Source: Chlorobaculum thiosulfatiphilum (GTDB lineage: Bacteria > Bacteroidota > Chlorobiia > Chlorobiales > Chlorobiaceae). From it: DNA of 64,000 bases. How positions within the stretch are numbered: the stretch's first letter is position 1; each line of letters opens with the position of its first letter. The stretch spans positions 30,495 through 94,494 of the forward strand of contig NZ_VDCH01000007.1 in assembly GCF_006265165.1 (NCBI RefSeq). The letters are read 5' to 3'. Shown here piece by piece: positions 17,784-25,950 of this stretch. Below the pieces are notes generated by a model, which had not been told where the DNA came from, did no database searches, and saw only the letters and a list, made by a program, of their open reading frames with translations. The position numbers and the translations under genes are program-made.

Positions 17784-17900
17784 ATGTCCAGGGCGCTCTT
17801 CTCTCTGGTCAACCGTCAAACAAAAAAGAAAATTCGCAGGAGTATGCTGCATGAGTTGCCGAGCCTCTCTGAAAAACATTCTTTTCTCTCGTTAATTTAA
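17784..17900 (+). CDS. Probable small gene, 38-aa basic peptide
   Basis: A 38-codon frame (MSRALFSLVNRQTK...) is preceded by an almost perfect Shine-Dalgarno sequence, AAAGGAGGT, 10 bases before the ATG. It is followed 21 bases after its TAA stop by a 10-bp stem hairpin and a T-rich tract (17922-17955). A strong ribosome site, short frame and terminator in register argue for a real short transcript. The peptide is rich in Lys and Arg in its middle (RQTKKKIRRS) and has no membrane segment or Cys pair. I do not recognise it. It may be a leader peptide or a small RNA-binding protein, but nothing in the sequence decides this. Confidence 0.4.
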   Translation: MSRALFSLVNRQTKKKIRRSMLHELPSLSEKHSFLSLI

Positions 17901-17921
17901 CATTACGTATAAATCAGATGC

Positions 17922-17955
17922 AACTGTGATTTTATAATCACAGTTTCTCTTTCTT
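17922..17955 (+). terminator. Rho-independent terminator after the 38-codon frame
   Basis: AACTGTGATT pairs with AATCACAGTT across a 4-base TTAT loop, followed by TCTCTTTCTTG. The T-rich side is on the plus strand, so it ends a rightward transcript originating in the 17314-17920 gap. Confidence 0.6.
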
Positions 17956-18641
17956 GTTGTTTTTGAAGAATTTACAGCAGATTGACGAAATGCCGGACGA
18001 CAAATTTTTATTAAGATAAAAAATATGATCACGCTCTTGGTATAATCGCTGAAGAACTTTCTAAATGTAAGAGCTTTTAACCGTTTTATCGATAACTCTT
18101 TTTAGTTGTCATATGCAATGCTTTCGTGATAAGGTATATGTTTTTTATATAAAACGGCTGCGCTTTTGATATAATCTTTTTTACGCAGCCTGATTAAAGC
18201 ACACGTCCGAATATTTTTTCTTGTTTCAAACAAAGAAAGGAAACTCTCGCAGCATGGGGTTTGACTTGCGGAGGATAATTGCAAACGGTGGTTGCGCTCG
18301 ATGATCAGTTGCGGTAGAGCTGTTCGAGCTATCGAATCTGTAAATGTGTAATGGCAAGAGAGAAAAGGCAGCGCGGATTGTGTTGACCGCTCCGGTTTCT
18401 GTGCTCCGTCCGCCTTGCACCGGGGTCGCTCATGACACTTTTTAGAGGGGGCCTTGTTTCTGGCCGTGCCCGACTTGTAGAAAAACTTTCCGCACGGTTT
18501 GCCAGCTCGCGTGTCAAGGCGTCCTTCCGAGGGCGCCAAACCCGTGCGCGTGGCGCTGCGGTTGTTTTTTTGACGGGTTATGGCGTATGTTTCCGTAACA
18601 AGAGATTCTGAACTCCTGAAAACGAAACTATCCGGAGTACC
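17956..18641. other. AT-rich to mixed intergenic region, no supported gene
   Basis: About 690 bases separate the small-gene terminator from the gene at 18642. The first 250 bases are clearly AT-rich. A long minus-strand frame (18102-18980) crosses this region and the next gene, but its composition is not protein-like. A usable Shine-Dalgarno site (CCGGAG) for the gene at 18642 lies at the right edge. Confidence 0.4.
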
Positions 18642-19028
18642 ATGAAAAGCTTTGCAGCATCTATTCGTAACGGGGAGACGGGCTTCTCCGTCCATAATTC
18701 GGTGTTTCTGCCGTTTCACTGCGAAATTATCAGTATCTGGATTGGCAAGGAGATGTCGCTGCTCTCGGTGCCGGACGAGATCACCGATCTTCTCGATACC
18801 GAAGTGATCGGCATCAGGGAGGGGGAGTCCTATACCAACCTTGTGTTCAGGAAATGGGGCGATCTTGCCAGGGAACTGGGCAATCACAAAGGCCATATCA
18901 TCCTTCACGCCGCCGAGAAGGGCGAGGATATTTTCAAAGACGAGAACCGTCAGTATATAAAAATCGGGTTTCATGACCATCGAAAGGAGCTCTCGTTCGA
19001 GATCGTCAACGATCCGTTCGAGTTGTAG
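18642..19028 (+). CDS. Hypothetical protein, 128 aa
   Basis: I do not recognise a family. The product is soluble and acidic overall, without a signal peptide or membrane helix. It is a mixed alpha/beta-looking protein with VFRKWGDLARELGNHKGHII and HAAEKGEDIFKDENRQYIKI segments. A Shine-Dalgarno sequence CCGGAG lies 7-8 bases before the ATG. It sits about 90 bp upstream of the DUF389 gene on the same strand and could be co-transcribed with it. Codon use matches the high-GC core rather than the AT-rich inserts. Confidence 0.6.
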   Translation: MKSFAASIRNGETGFSVHNSVFLPFHCEIISIWIGKEMSLLSVPDEITDLLDTEVIGIREGESYTNLVFRKWGDLARELGNHKGHIILHAAEKGEDIFKDENRQYIKIGFHDHRKELSFEIVNDPFEL

Positions 19029-19121
19029 GATGGTTCGCGGAAGTTTTTCGGAGCTTCCGTGCGTTTGTCTCTGTGCCGGGATGCTGTTCCGGCACGGCTT
19101 TGATCAACTATCCGCTCTGCC

Positions 19122-20447
19122 ATGATCAGGTCTTTGCTGCGTATTTTCAGCCTGCGACAGGACGCCGAAGCGTTCGACGCGGTGCAAACGGCGGTCGAAG
19201 CCGATATCGTGTTTCGCGGCGCGCGAATCTGGGTGCTGATTTCGGCCATCATCCTCGCCTCGGTCGGCCTCAACATGAACTCCAATGCGGTCATCATCGG
19301 CGCGATGCTCATTTCGCCGATCATGGGGCCGATCAACGGCATGGGCTACAGCCTGGCCACCTACGATTTTCCGCTGCTCCGGCGTTCATTCAAGAACTTC
19401 TCGTTCGCGGTGGCGTCGAGCCTGCTCGCCTCGACTCTTTATTTCGCCATCACGCCCCTCTCCAGCGCGCACTCCGAGCTGCTGGCCCGCACGAGTCCCA
19501 CCATCTACGACGTGCTGATCGCGCTCTTTGGCGGTCTGGCCGGATCGATCTCCCTGACCACCAAGCTCAAAGGCAACGTGGTGCCGGGCGTGGCGATCGC
19601 CACGGCGCTCATGCCGCCGCTCTGCACGGCGGGTTTTGGCATTGCGACCGGTCAGTTCACCTTTTTTTTCGGGGCGCTCTACCTTTTTACGATCAACAGC
19701 GTTTTCATCGGCTTGGCCAACGTCGGTTTTGCGCGCCTGATGCGCATTCCCTTGCGCTCTTCCCTCGATGCAGAGAAGCGAACCCGCATCAACCGTATGA
19801 TAACGGCGGTCATCCTCGTCACGCTGATTCCGAGCGTTTATTTCGGTTACGTGCTTGTCGAGAAAGAGCATTTCATCGACACGGCCACGCGGTTCGTGCG
19901 AACCGTCAGCCTGTTCAAAGGGGATTTTCTGCTTCGATACGAGATCGATGGCGACACGCGCGTGATTACGATGGTGTATGGCGGTCATCCGCTGACCGCC
20001 GACGACAAGGCGGAATTGAGTCGGCGGGCCGAAACGTTCGGTCTCGAAAAAACGGTCCTGAAGTTCGAGCAGGGGCTGGTGATCACCAACGGCGAGGAGT
20101 ATCTCGACAAACTGAACCAGATGGAGGAGACGGATCGCCAGAAGCTTGAAATCGCCCGCCTCAACGCGGCGCTGCAAACGAACATCCGCCAGCAGGACAG
20201 CCTGCGCCAGGTCAGTTATATCGGCCTGAAACTGCTCAGAGAGCTCAAGCCGCTTTTTCCCCAGATCACGAGCTGCCTCTACGCCGAACCCTGGCTCTTT
20301 TCGGACAGCACGGGAACCAGGCCGCTGCAACGGAGCTACGTACTGCTGTCATCGGCAAAACCCGTCGATCGGGCTGACCGCGCCAAGGTCGAGCGCTGGC
20401 TCAAGGCAAGGTTGCAGAACGACAGCCTGCGCGTGGTGTTTGAGTGA
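19122..20447 (+). CDS. DUF389 family integral membrane protein
   Basis: Protein of 441 aa. The N-terminal 260 residues carry the DUF389 membrane domain: WVLISAIILASVGLNMNSNA, VIIGAMLISPIMGPINGMGY, then SLTTKLKGNVVPGVAIATAL and MPPLCTAGFGIATGQ. These motifs are diagnostic of this uncharacterised family (TIGR00341 group). About 180 soluble residues follow, including a Lys/Glu-rich helix around 310-370, which may form a cytoplasmic domain. Transport of a small hydrophobic or amino-acid-like solute has been suspected for relatives but is not proven. It is convergent with the DUF2290/helicase pair. Confidence 0.85.
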   Translation: MIRSLLRIFSLRQDAEAFDAVQTAVEADIVFRGARIWVLISAIILASVGLNMNSNAVIIGAMLISPIMGPINGMGYSLATYDFPLLRRSFKNFSFAVASSLLASTLYFAITPLSSAHSELLARTSPTIYDVLIALFGGLAGSISLTTKLKGNVVPGVAIATALMPPLCTAGFGIATGQFTFFFGALYLFTINSVFIGLANVGFARLMRIPLRSSLDAEKRTRINRMITAVILVTLIPSVYFGYVLVEKEHFIDTATRFVRTVSLFKGDFLLRYEIDGDTRVITMVYGGHPLTADDKAELSRRAETFGLEKTVLKFEQGLVITNGEEYLDKLNQMEETDRQKLEIARLNAALQTNIRQQDSLRQVSYIGLKLLRELKPLFPQITSCLYAEPWLFSDSTGTRPLQRSYVLLSSAKPVDRADRAKVERWLKARLQNDSLRVVFE

Positions 20448-20667
20448 GCGTGAATGGATGTGGGGAGTATATTAGACCTGAATTTAGCGATTCTTAACCG
20501 CGCATAGGGCCTAAGTGTATATTTTTTAATATTTTATATCATTATTGAGTACTCGCTTGCTGCATGCGATTGCTTGTGATAAATATATTATTATATAATA
20601 ATAAGTTATAGTCTTAAGATCAGCCGTTTTCTTACAGGAATCGCTCAACTTAGGTTAGACTTCAGCT

Positions 20668-21336
20668 TTATGGAGCCGCTAAAACGACATGTGGAATCTT
20701 CTGCTCGTTGGGACTGATAGTTTGAGCAAATCGAAATTTAGGTGCAGGAATGTCGTCAGAAAACTTGCGAAAAGCAGTATTGTAAAAGTTGCGAAGTATA
20801 AAACTGCCAAAAATAAGAGGGCTAACAGGGGAGCATACTGGAATTCTGCAATTCTCGTATTGTCCCAGCGTCAAATGAGAATATGGATGATCCACATCAA
20901 TGTAGCGAGCCTCGTCAGCATTGAAATCAAAGCGTATTGGAAAAGGAACGATATTGTGTGCGACAATATCCGCATAAATGTCGTCTGAAAGGTAAATCTC
21001 TGGCTCGTTCTGAAATTGCTCTAAATCAGGCGATGGAAAATAACCGAGATTATGTTCAACCAATTTCCCCGCCTCAAATCGATATCGAAGACAAACCAAA
21101 GCACCATCAAGAAGCTTCATATTGAAGCAATTCGCATCAGATAGCGTACTATAAATATCTCGATACGAGACATTCCTTAATGCAACTGTGAGCGCACTTG
21201 CGTTCTTAACAGTAATCTCGAAATTGGATTTTGGATCGCCATGGGTTGAGGGGAAGTTCTGCTCGTTTGATAGACTCAGGCCAACTAAGTTGGCAGTAAG
21301 TGCCTCGATCTCAGAAAGTGTGTCAGTTGCTCTCAT
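20668..21336 (-). CDS. DUF2290-like protein (helicase partner)
   Basis: Protein of 222 aa. From memory it resembles the DUF2290 family, whose members share a FRFDxxxxEARxxDxxHPxxHLxLG-like core; here it appears as PIRFDFNADEARYIDVDHPY followed by SHLTLGQYENCRIPVCSPVS and a FILRNFYNTAF segment near the C-terminus. No catalytic motif is visible. It starts 10 bp after the stop of the SF1 helicase gene and is clearly in the same transcript. The DNA is AT-richer than the flanks, and the gene pair looks imported. A role with the helicase in phage or plasmid defence is inference from context only. Confidence 0.6.
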   Translation of the reverse strand: MRATDTLSEIEALTANLVGLSLSNEQNFPSTHGDPKSNFEITVKNASALTVALRNVSYRDIYSTLSDANCFNMKLLDGALVCLRYRFEAGKLVEHNLGYFPSPDLEQFQNEPEIYLSDDIYADIVAHNIVPFPIRFDFNADEARYIDVDHPYSHLTLGQYENCRIPVCSPVSPLIFGSFILRNFYNTAFRKFSDDIPAPKFRFAQTISPNEQKIPHVVLAAP

Positions 21337-21346
21337 GGGATTGGCC

Positions 21347-23485
21347 TCACTTTCTTATGCTGTTCAAGAAATTCTGTAGCTTCTTGACGGTATCTTCCGG
21401 GTAATCCTCAATAAACGTTTCCCCCGATTCAAGGGACTCAAGCAAGTCCTGCAATGTATGTTGTTTCTGATCAAGTCGCTCCTTTTCAGTTTTTGACATG
21501 TCCCGATTGACGATAGTCATTTTTTGACGTTGACCCTCGGTCGGATAATCAAATGAGAGCTTAAAACCCGAATCTTTAACACTTTCAAATTCTTCTTTTA
21601 ATGCCATCATATTAGGACCAACACCTAATACGCGGACCCAAGCTTTACTACGGGTGATCGCGGTGAAAAGGCGATTGCGAACACGGGCAAGATCACGTGG
21701 CAGAAAAGCTGAAAAACAGTCTTGCGCATTAATGATGTAAACCATTCCGGCTTCATTACCCTTAGCCCGAAAAATACCAGTGAATGTTACAGTTCCTGGT
21801 TCTGAAAAGATGTCTGCCGAGTTCGTCACACCAGCAAGATTGGAGTTGACCCCTTTCTGCAAGAGCGCTCGTCGCGCAGAGCCAACAGCCTCCTTGGTCG
21901 TTAATGGATTTGGATTAATGACGATAATGTCATCCGGTAGCAGCTCATCCTTGGTAAGGTTCTCAAGAACACCCTCAACTAACCGGTCAATTTGAGCCTC
22001 ATTTGAGTCAAAAACCTCGAAAGAAATCAGATCCTCAATCGAGGAATGCTTTTCTAAAAATTCAGGGCTAGATTCCGAGGTTCTCTCAAGTGTAACCTTC
22101 TTCCCATCAACAAGTTCCCCTTTTGTTACTGAGTAGCCCACATCAAGCCAGAGATGACTGTTTTCGAAAATCTGAACCAATCCTTTTTGGCGATAGATTC
22201 CAAAGCCCAAGGCATGCGCCGACGTCAACACTGGGCGAGAGTTCCGATAACAAGTATCAAGAACAATGTCCTGTTTCGGTTTGCCTGGCTCTTTCGGATA
22301 CAGAATCACACGGGGTGTTCCATCAGATTTTTTACCAAAGATATCCTCCATTGGAGGGAGTGAACGCATACCGAGATTCTGGAGCTCGTCATATGCGTAA
22401 ACAAGGCGTTTTGGTTCTTTTAAAAGTTCATAACAAAGCAGCAAGAAGTTAGGAGCGAAATCTTGGGCTTCATCGACGAAAATCGCATCATACTTTGGGA
22501 TAAATTGCTTAGCACTCTCCAGAGCAATGTCGCATGCGTCTTGAAACTCCTTATTTCTAGAGAACTTCGCAAGGGCACTCCGATAGTCGAAATACTCGAC
22601 ACCATGATCTCTGCAGAACTCGAAGTAAATTCCTGCTCTATCTTGCCCACCAGGTGCGCCCCAAGCATTTAGAATTCTAATCTTATCCCAATCCGGTACT
22701 GCATTAGCCTGTTCTTGAACAAATGTCGTGATCAGCGTCTCAAATTGCTTTTTGAGAGATCGGGTATTGAATGTGATCGCAATGTCCCAATCAGGATGCC
22801 TGGCGTGCAAATAGGCGACTTTCAGTGCTAAAACAATTGTTTTCCCAGAGCCAGCCAACCCGCGAATCCTTTGAACGCCCTCGAATGTTTCAACAACTGC
22901 TGCACTTTGCTGCATATCAAGGTTTGCAATTGAGTCTTCGAGTGCTTTGATTTTAGTGCCTTTAGAATTGGGGTCTTTTATGTCGCGTCTGCGGCGACCA
23001 CGGCGAAGGGTTGAAATAGCCTGAATAACCGAAACCAACTGATTGAAAATTTCGTCATCTTGATTATCCAAGGTATCTATCGTGGCAATCAGATTATGTT
23101 TATTGCAAAGCGGATAGTCTTCTTTTGAGTAGGGGTCAAGATTGGCCACAATTGGTGCGAATGTCACAGTGTGGATTTCGACTCTGAGTTGCCGTTTCCG
23201 AATGAGTGTTTGGTGCTGCAGGAGTTTTGCCTGCATTTTATTGAATGCCTCATCCTGTTCATAATCGTATTCGCCAACTTCTCGCCCTTCAATAAGGTTG
23301 AATAAGATTAGCCCCTTCTGTGGCGATACCAAGAGGGCATCAATTGGAAATGATCCATCAGGTGTTCCTATGATCGGATATCCAATGTACAGCGTTCCAT
23401 CAAGTTTCTGCTCAGAAGAGAGCGTTTCTGCCAACTGCTTACTGGAAACTGGTTTTACAGTGCTGCCCCAGACGGTATTGATCAT
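21347..23485 (-). CDS. UvrD-like SF1 helicase with NERD-like N-terminus
   Basis: Protein of 712 aa. The N-terminal 150 residues look like a NERD-type nuclease-related domain (FPIDALLVSPQKGLILFNL), although the expected E-x-K of an active PD-(D/E)xK site is replaced by F-N-L, so nuclease activity is doubtful. Helicase motif I is RIRGLAGSGKTIVLALKVAY (about 205-224), motif II is YDAIFVDEAQDF (about 330-341) and motif VI is RVRNRLFTAITRSKAWVRV near 635. The C-terminal 70 residues are charged and helical. It is the first gene of a two-gene operon with the DUF2290-like gene. Stand-alone helicases of this type occur in mobile defence islands. The low GC marks it as acquired. Confidence 0.8.
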   Translation of the reverse strand: MINTVWGSTVKPVSSKQLAETLSSEQKLDGTLYIGYPIIGTPDGSFPIDALLVSPQKGLILFNLIEGREVGEYDYEQDEAFNKMQAKLLQHQTLIRKRQLRVEIHTVTFAPIVANLDPYSKEDYPLCNKHNLIATIDTLDNQDDEIFNQLVSVIQAISTLRRGRRRRDIKDPNSKGTKIKALEDSIANLDMQQSAAVVETFEGVQRIRGLAGSGKTIVLALKVAYLHARHPDWDIAITFNTRSLKKQFETLITTFVQEQANAVPDWDKIRILNAWGAPGGQDRAGIYFEFCRDHGVEYFDYRSALAKFSRNKEFQDACDIALESAKQFIPKYDAIFVDEAQDFAPNFLLLCYELLKEPKRLVYAYDELQNLGMRSLPPMEDIFGKKSDGTPRVILYPKEPGKPKQDIVLDTCYRNSRPVLTSAHALGFGIYRQKGLVQIFENSHLWLDVGYSVTKGELVDGKKVTLERTSESSPEFLEKHSSIEDLISFEVFDSNEAQIDRLVEGVLENLTKDELLPDDIIVINPNPLTTKEAVGSARRALLQKGVNSNLAGVTNSADIFSEPGTVTFTGIFRAKGNEAGMVYIINAQDCFSAFLPRDLARVRNRLFTAITRSKAWVRVLGVGPNMMALKEEFESVKDSGFKLSFDYPTEGQRQKMTIVNRDMSKTEKERLDQKQHTLQDLLESLESGETFIEDYPEDTVKKLQNFLNSIRK

Positions 23486-23707
23486 AATTTTATCCTGTTG
23501 CTGATAACTGTTTTAGTCAGTCACATCTAAATCAATAATTAATACAATGTTTTTACGTTTCGGCTTTAATTTTGTGCTCGATTCAATGCGGTTTTGGGAT
23601 GGGGAAACCTTTCAGTCAAGTAACGTTCATTTTTCAATGTAGATAATCGCCTGCTTTTATAAGCATTTCTGAAAGAAAAATTACGGAGGATGGGGGGCTT
23701 GGGGGAC

Positions 23708-23744
23708 TCAGCGGGACGGCTTTTCCAAGTCGTCCCGCTTTGTT
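23708..23744. terminator. GC-rich hairpin downstream of the psr operon
   Basis: GCGGGACG pairs with CGTCCCGC across a 12-base loop. It lies a few bases beyond the torD stop. The T-rich flank (TTTGTTTGTTT) is on the plus strand, not in the direction of psr transcription, so its efficiency as the psr terminator is unclear. Confidence 0.45.
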
Positions 23745-23748
23745 TGTT

Positions 23749-24315
23749 TCAGGATTTGGGGTGCAATGGCGTGAGGGTACTTTCCATCAACTCTGCCAGC
23801 ATCCGGTACGCATCCAGCTTCGCGCCTGCTTGCAGGTCGGCGGTGAACTGCGGCGTCCAGCGGCTCATGTGCTGCTGCGTGAAGCGTTCCGAGGCTTTGC
23901 GGGCGTCCGCGCTGATGGCGTTGTCGAGCGACTCGGCGGAGGCGAGGAAGGCGAGGAATTCGAGTTCGGTGGCGAGGTGGTCGATCAGGCCCGGCTCGAC
24001 TGACATCTCCCATTCGGCGTAGGCGGCGGCCACGGCTACGGCGGCGTCACCGTGCATCCGCTTTTCGAGATAGACCGACTCATACGGCGGGCAGACGGTG
24101 CGCGGGTAGCCGTTGAGAAAGAGGCGGGTATATTCGGCTTGCAGCGGCTCGGTCTCCTCCCGCTCGAAGGCGGCGACGAGGGCGAGCAGTTCGTCGCGAT
24201 TTGCGTCGATCTTGCCGAGCGCTTCGTTCAGCGCGGGGATGAACGCCTCGTTCGGGAAGGCGAGGCATTGGCTCAGGAATTTGAAGCGGTGGGCTTTTTG
24301 GAGTGGCGTGGTCAT
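23749..24315 (-). CDS. TorD/DmsD-type molybdoenzyme maturation chaperone
   Basis: Protein of 188 aa, all-helical. It has the family landmarks LQAEYTRLFLNGYPRTVCPP followed by YESVYLEKRMHGDA (the YxxLF...PYExxY pattern) and ELEFLAFLA. Such chaperones bind the Tat signal and apo-catalytic subunit of DMSO-reductase-family enzymes and hold them until the Mo cofactor is inserted. It is the last gene of the psrABC-type operon, so its client is most likely the PsrA-like protein at 25951-28743, which has a Tat signal. Confidence 0.85.
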   Translation of the reverse strand: MTTPLQKAHRFKFLSQCLAFPNEAFIPALNEALGKIDANRDELLALVAAFEREETEPLQAEYTRLFLNGYPRTVCPPYESVYLEKRMHGDAAVAVAAAYAEWEMSVEPGLIDHLATELEFLAFLASAESLDNAISADARKASERFTQQHMSRWTPQFTADLQAGAKLDAYRMLAELMESTLTPLHPKS

Positions 24316-24391
24316 GATTGGTCAAACGATGGACGCCCGGCGTTCCGTTGTTTCGGATGCCGGGCGTCGGGATTGTCGGGTTCTGGCGGGC

Positions 24392-25315
24392 TTACCAGGG
24401 AAACTGGAACATACCGGCCTTGAGCACGTAGATACGCAAAAGGTAGCCGCCGACGAGCACCAGCGAACTGGCGACCAGAATCGGCAGGGCGGACTTGCGG
24501 CCCTCGTTGCCGTGCCCTCTGAAGAAGATGCTGTAGGTCTCGATGGCCAGCGGCACGATCAGGCCGGCCACGAAGAAGCCGGCGATGAAGACCGGGCTGT
24601 GGAACAGGAACTCGGCGGAGGCTCGCGCGCCGGTGGGCAGGAACATCGCGAAGTTGAAGTACGCGCCGAGGATAATCAGCTCGGTGACGATCAGCACGGC
24701 GTCGAGCTGTTCGAGCCTGGATGCGATTTTGTGCGCCCCCTCGTTATCGGAGAAGGTGGAGAGCAGCAAGAGGAACGCCGCGCCGGTCGAAAATCCGGAG
24801 ATAACGAAGAGCAGGGGCAGGGCGGGCGTGTTCCAGAAGTTGATGGCCGGGGCCGCCGAAATCAACAGGCCGGTGTAGATGGCCACCAGAAACCCCGCCG
24901 CCGAACCGCCGAGAGCGGCCAGGTTGTTGAAGCGCTCCAGAAGGCCGAGGATCGGTTCCGGAATTTTCCGGATGAACGGCTCAAGCTTCGGCCACGCTTC
25001 GAGCAGCGGTATCACATAGGTGATGGCCGCAATGAAGTAGAAGTTGATGAAGACCACGCCCCAGAAAATCCACGATTTTGGATTGGTCAGGGCATAGATC
25101 GCTTTCAGTGGCTGGAGCATGTCGGCGAGCAGGAAGACGGTGCCGATGACCAGAAACGCGATCGATGACATGACGGCCACGGAAACCATTTTGCGGTCGC
25201 ACCCCTCGAAGAGGTGGATTATCGCGCTGATGGCGAAGGTGGCGCCTCCCAGACCTCCAAGAAACAGGTAGGTCGCGATTTGCCAGTGCCATACTTCCTG
25301 ATGTACAAACGTCAT
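24392..25315 (-). CDS. psrC: PsrC/NrfD-type membrane anchor subunit
   Basis: Protein of 307 aa with eight or so membrane helices. It opens VWHWQIATYLFLGGLGGATF, the NrfD/PsrC signature. The ATG at 25315 has a strong Shine-Dalgarno sequence (AAGGAGGG) and is preferred over the open frame extending to 25528 inside psrB. The subunit anchors the PsrAB catalytic pair and exchanges electrons with the menaquinone pool. The gene follows psrB by 17 bp. The symbol reflects operon layout; the substrate could be polysulfide, thiosulfate or another sulfur or selenium/arsenic oxyanion. Confidence 0.85.
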   Translation of the reverse strand: MTFVHQEVWHWQIATYLFLGGLGGATFAISAIIHLFEGCDRKMVSVAVMSSIAFLVIGTVFLLADMLQPLKAIYALTNPKSWIFWGVVFINFYFIAAITYVIPLLEAWPKLEPFIRKIPEPILGLLERFNNLAALGGSAAGFLVAIYTGLLISAAPAINFWNTPALPLLFVISGFSTGAAFLLLLSTFSDNEGAHKIASRLEQLDAVLIVTELIILGAYFNFAMFLPTGARASAEFLFHSPVFIAGFFVAGLIVPLAIETYSIFFRGHGNEGRKSALPILVASSLVLVGGYLLRIYVLKAGMFQFPW

Positions 25316-25332
25316 AATGAGTGCCCTCCTTG

Positions 25333-25932
25333 CTATGATGGGATGTAGAATACTTTCGGAGAGGTGCCAAGGCCCTGGTTCAGCGGTTGAGCCTTGCCAC
25401 TCCGGGCGAGCTTGTGCACCTCGCTCTTGCTGTCGTCCAGGTCGCCGAAGATTCTCGTGTGCGTCGGGCAGGTCGCCACGCAGGCAGGCTCCAGCTTCTC
25501 GGCCAGGCGCTGCACGCAGAAGGTGCACTTGTCAACGTGCGGCATTTCGTGCGAAACGTTCTCGCCGTACAGCTCGCGCTCCTTGTCAACATCCTTGCCG
25601 TCGTAGGCGTAGCGGGCGTCGTAGGGGCAGGCGATGCAGCAGGCGTAGCAGCCGATGCAGCGGTCGTAGTTGACCAGCACGATGCCGTTCTTGTCCATGT
25701 GCGTCGCTCCGGTTGGGCAAGCCGACAGGCACGGCGTGTTTTCGCAGTGCATACAGAGGCGCGGAAGCTGCACCCGGCGCACATCAGGGAAGACGCCCTG
25801 CTCCTTGTCTTCGACATGCGTCCGGAACTTCTCGCTCCAGAACGGCGTCTGGTTTTCGGTCGAACATGCCGCCATGCAGGCCTGACAGCCGACGCAGGTA
25901 CGCATATCCATTACCATTCCATAACGGGCCAT
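25333..25932 (-). CDS. psrB: PsrB/DmsB-type four-cluster ferredoxin subunit
   Basis: Protein of 199 aa with four Cys-rich motifs: CVGCQACMAACSTEN (Cys13, 16, 19, 23), CMHCENTPCLSACPTGA, CIGCYACCIACPYDARY and CTFCVQRLAEKLEPACVATC. This spacing is that of the 4x[4Fe-4S] electron-transfer subunits of DMSO-reductase-family complexes. It should wire the molybdenum subunit to the membrane subunit. A GGAGG Shine-Dalgarno sequence stands before the ATG. It has no signal of its own and would be exported with PsrA by the Tat system. Confidence 0.92.
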   Translation of the reverse strand: MARYGMVMDMRTCVGCQACMAACSTENQTPFWSEKFRTHVEDKEQGVFPDVRRVQLPRLCMHCENTPCLSACPTGATHMDKNGIVLVNYDRCIGCYACCIACPYDARYAYDGKDVDKERELYGENVSHEMPHVDKCTFCVQRLAEKLEPACVATCPTHTRIFGDLDDSKSEVHKLARSGKAQPLNQGLGTSPKVFYIPS

Positions 25933-25950
25933 AGATACTTACTCCTCCAG

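Noticed and set aside
18102..18980. Minus-strand frame of 292 codons over the 18-kb gap and the hypothetical gene
   Set aside because: Its amino-acid composition is not protein-like and it lacks a ribosome site, whereas the plus-strand gene at 18642 has a good Shine-Dalgarno site and a protein-like sequence.
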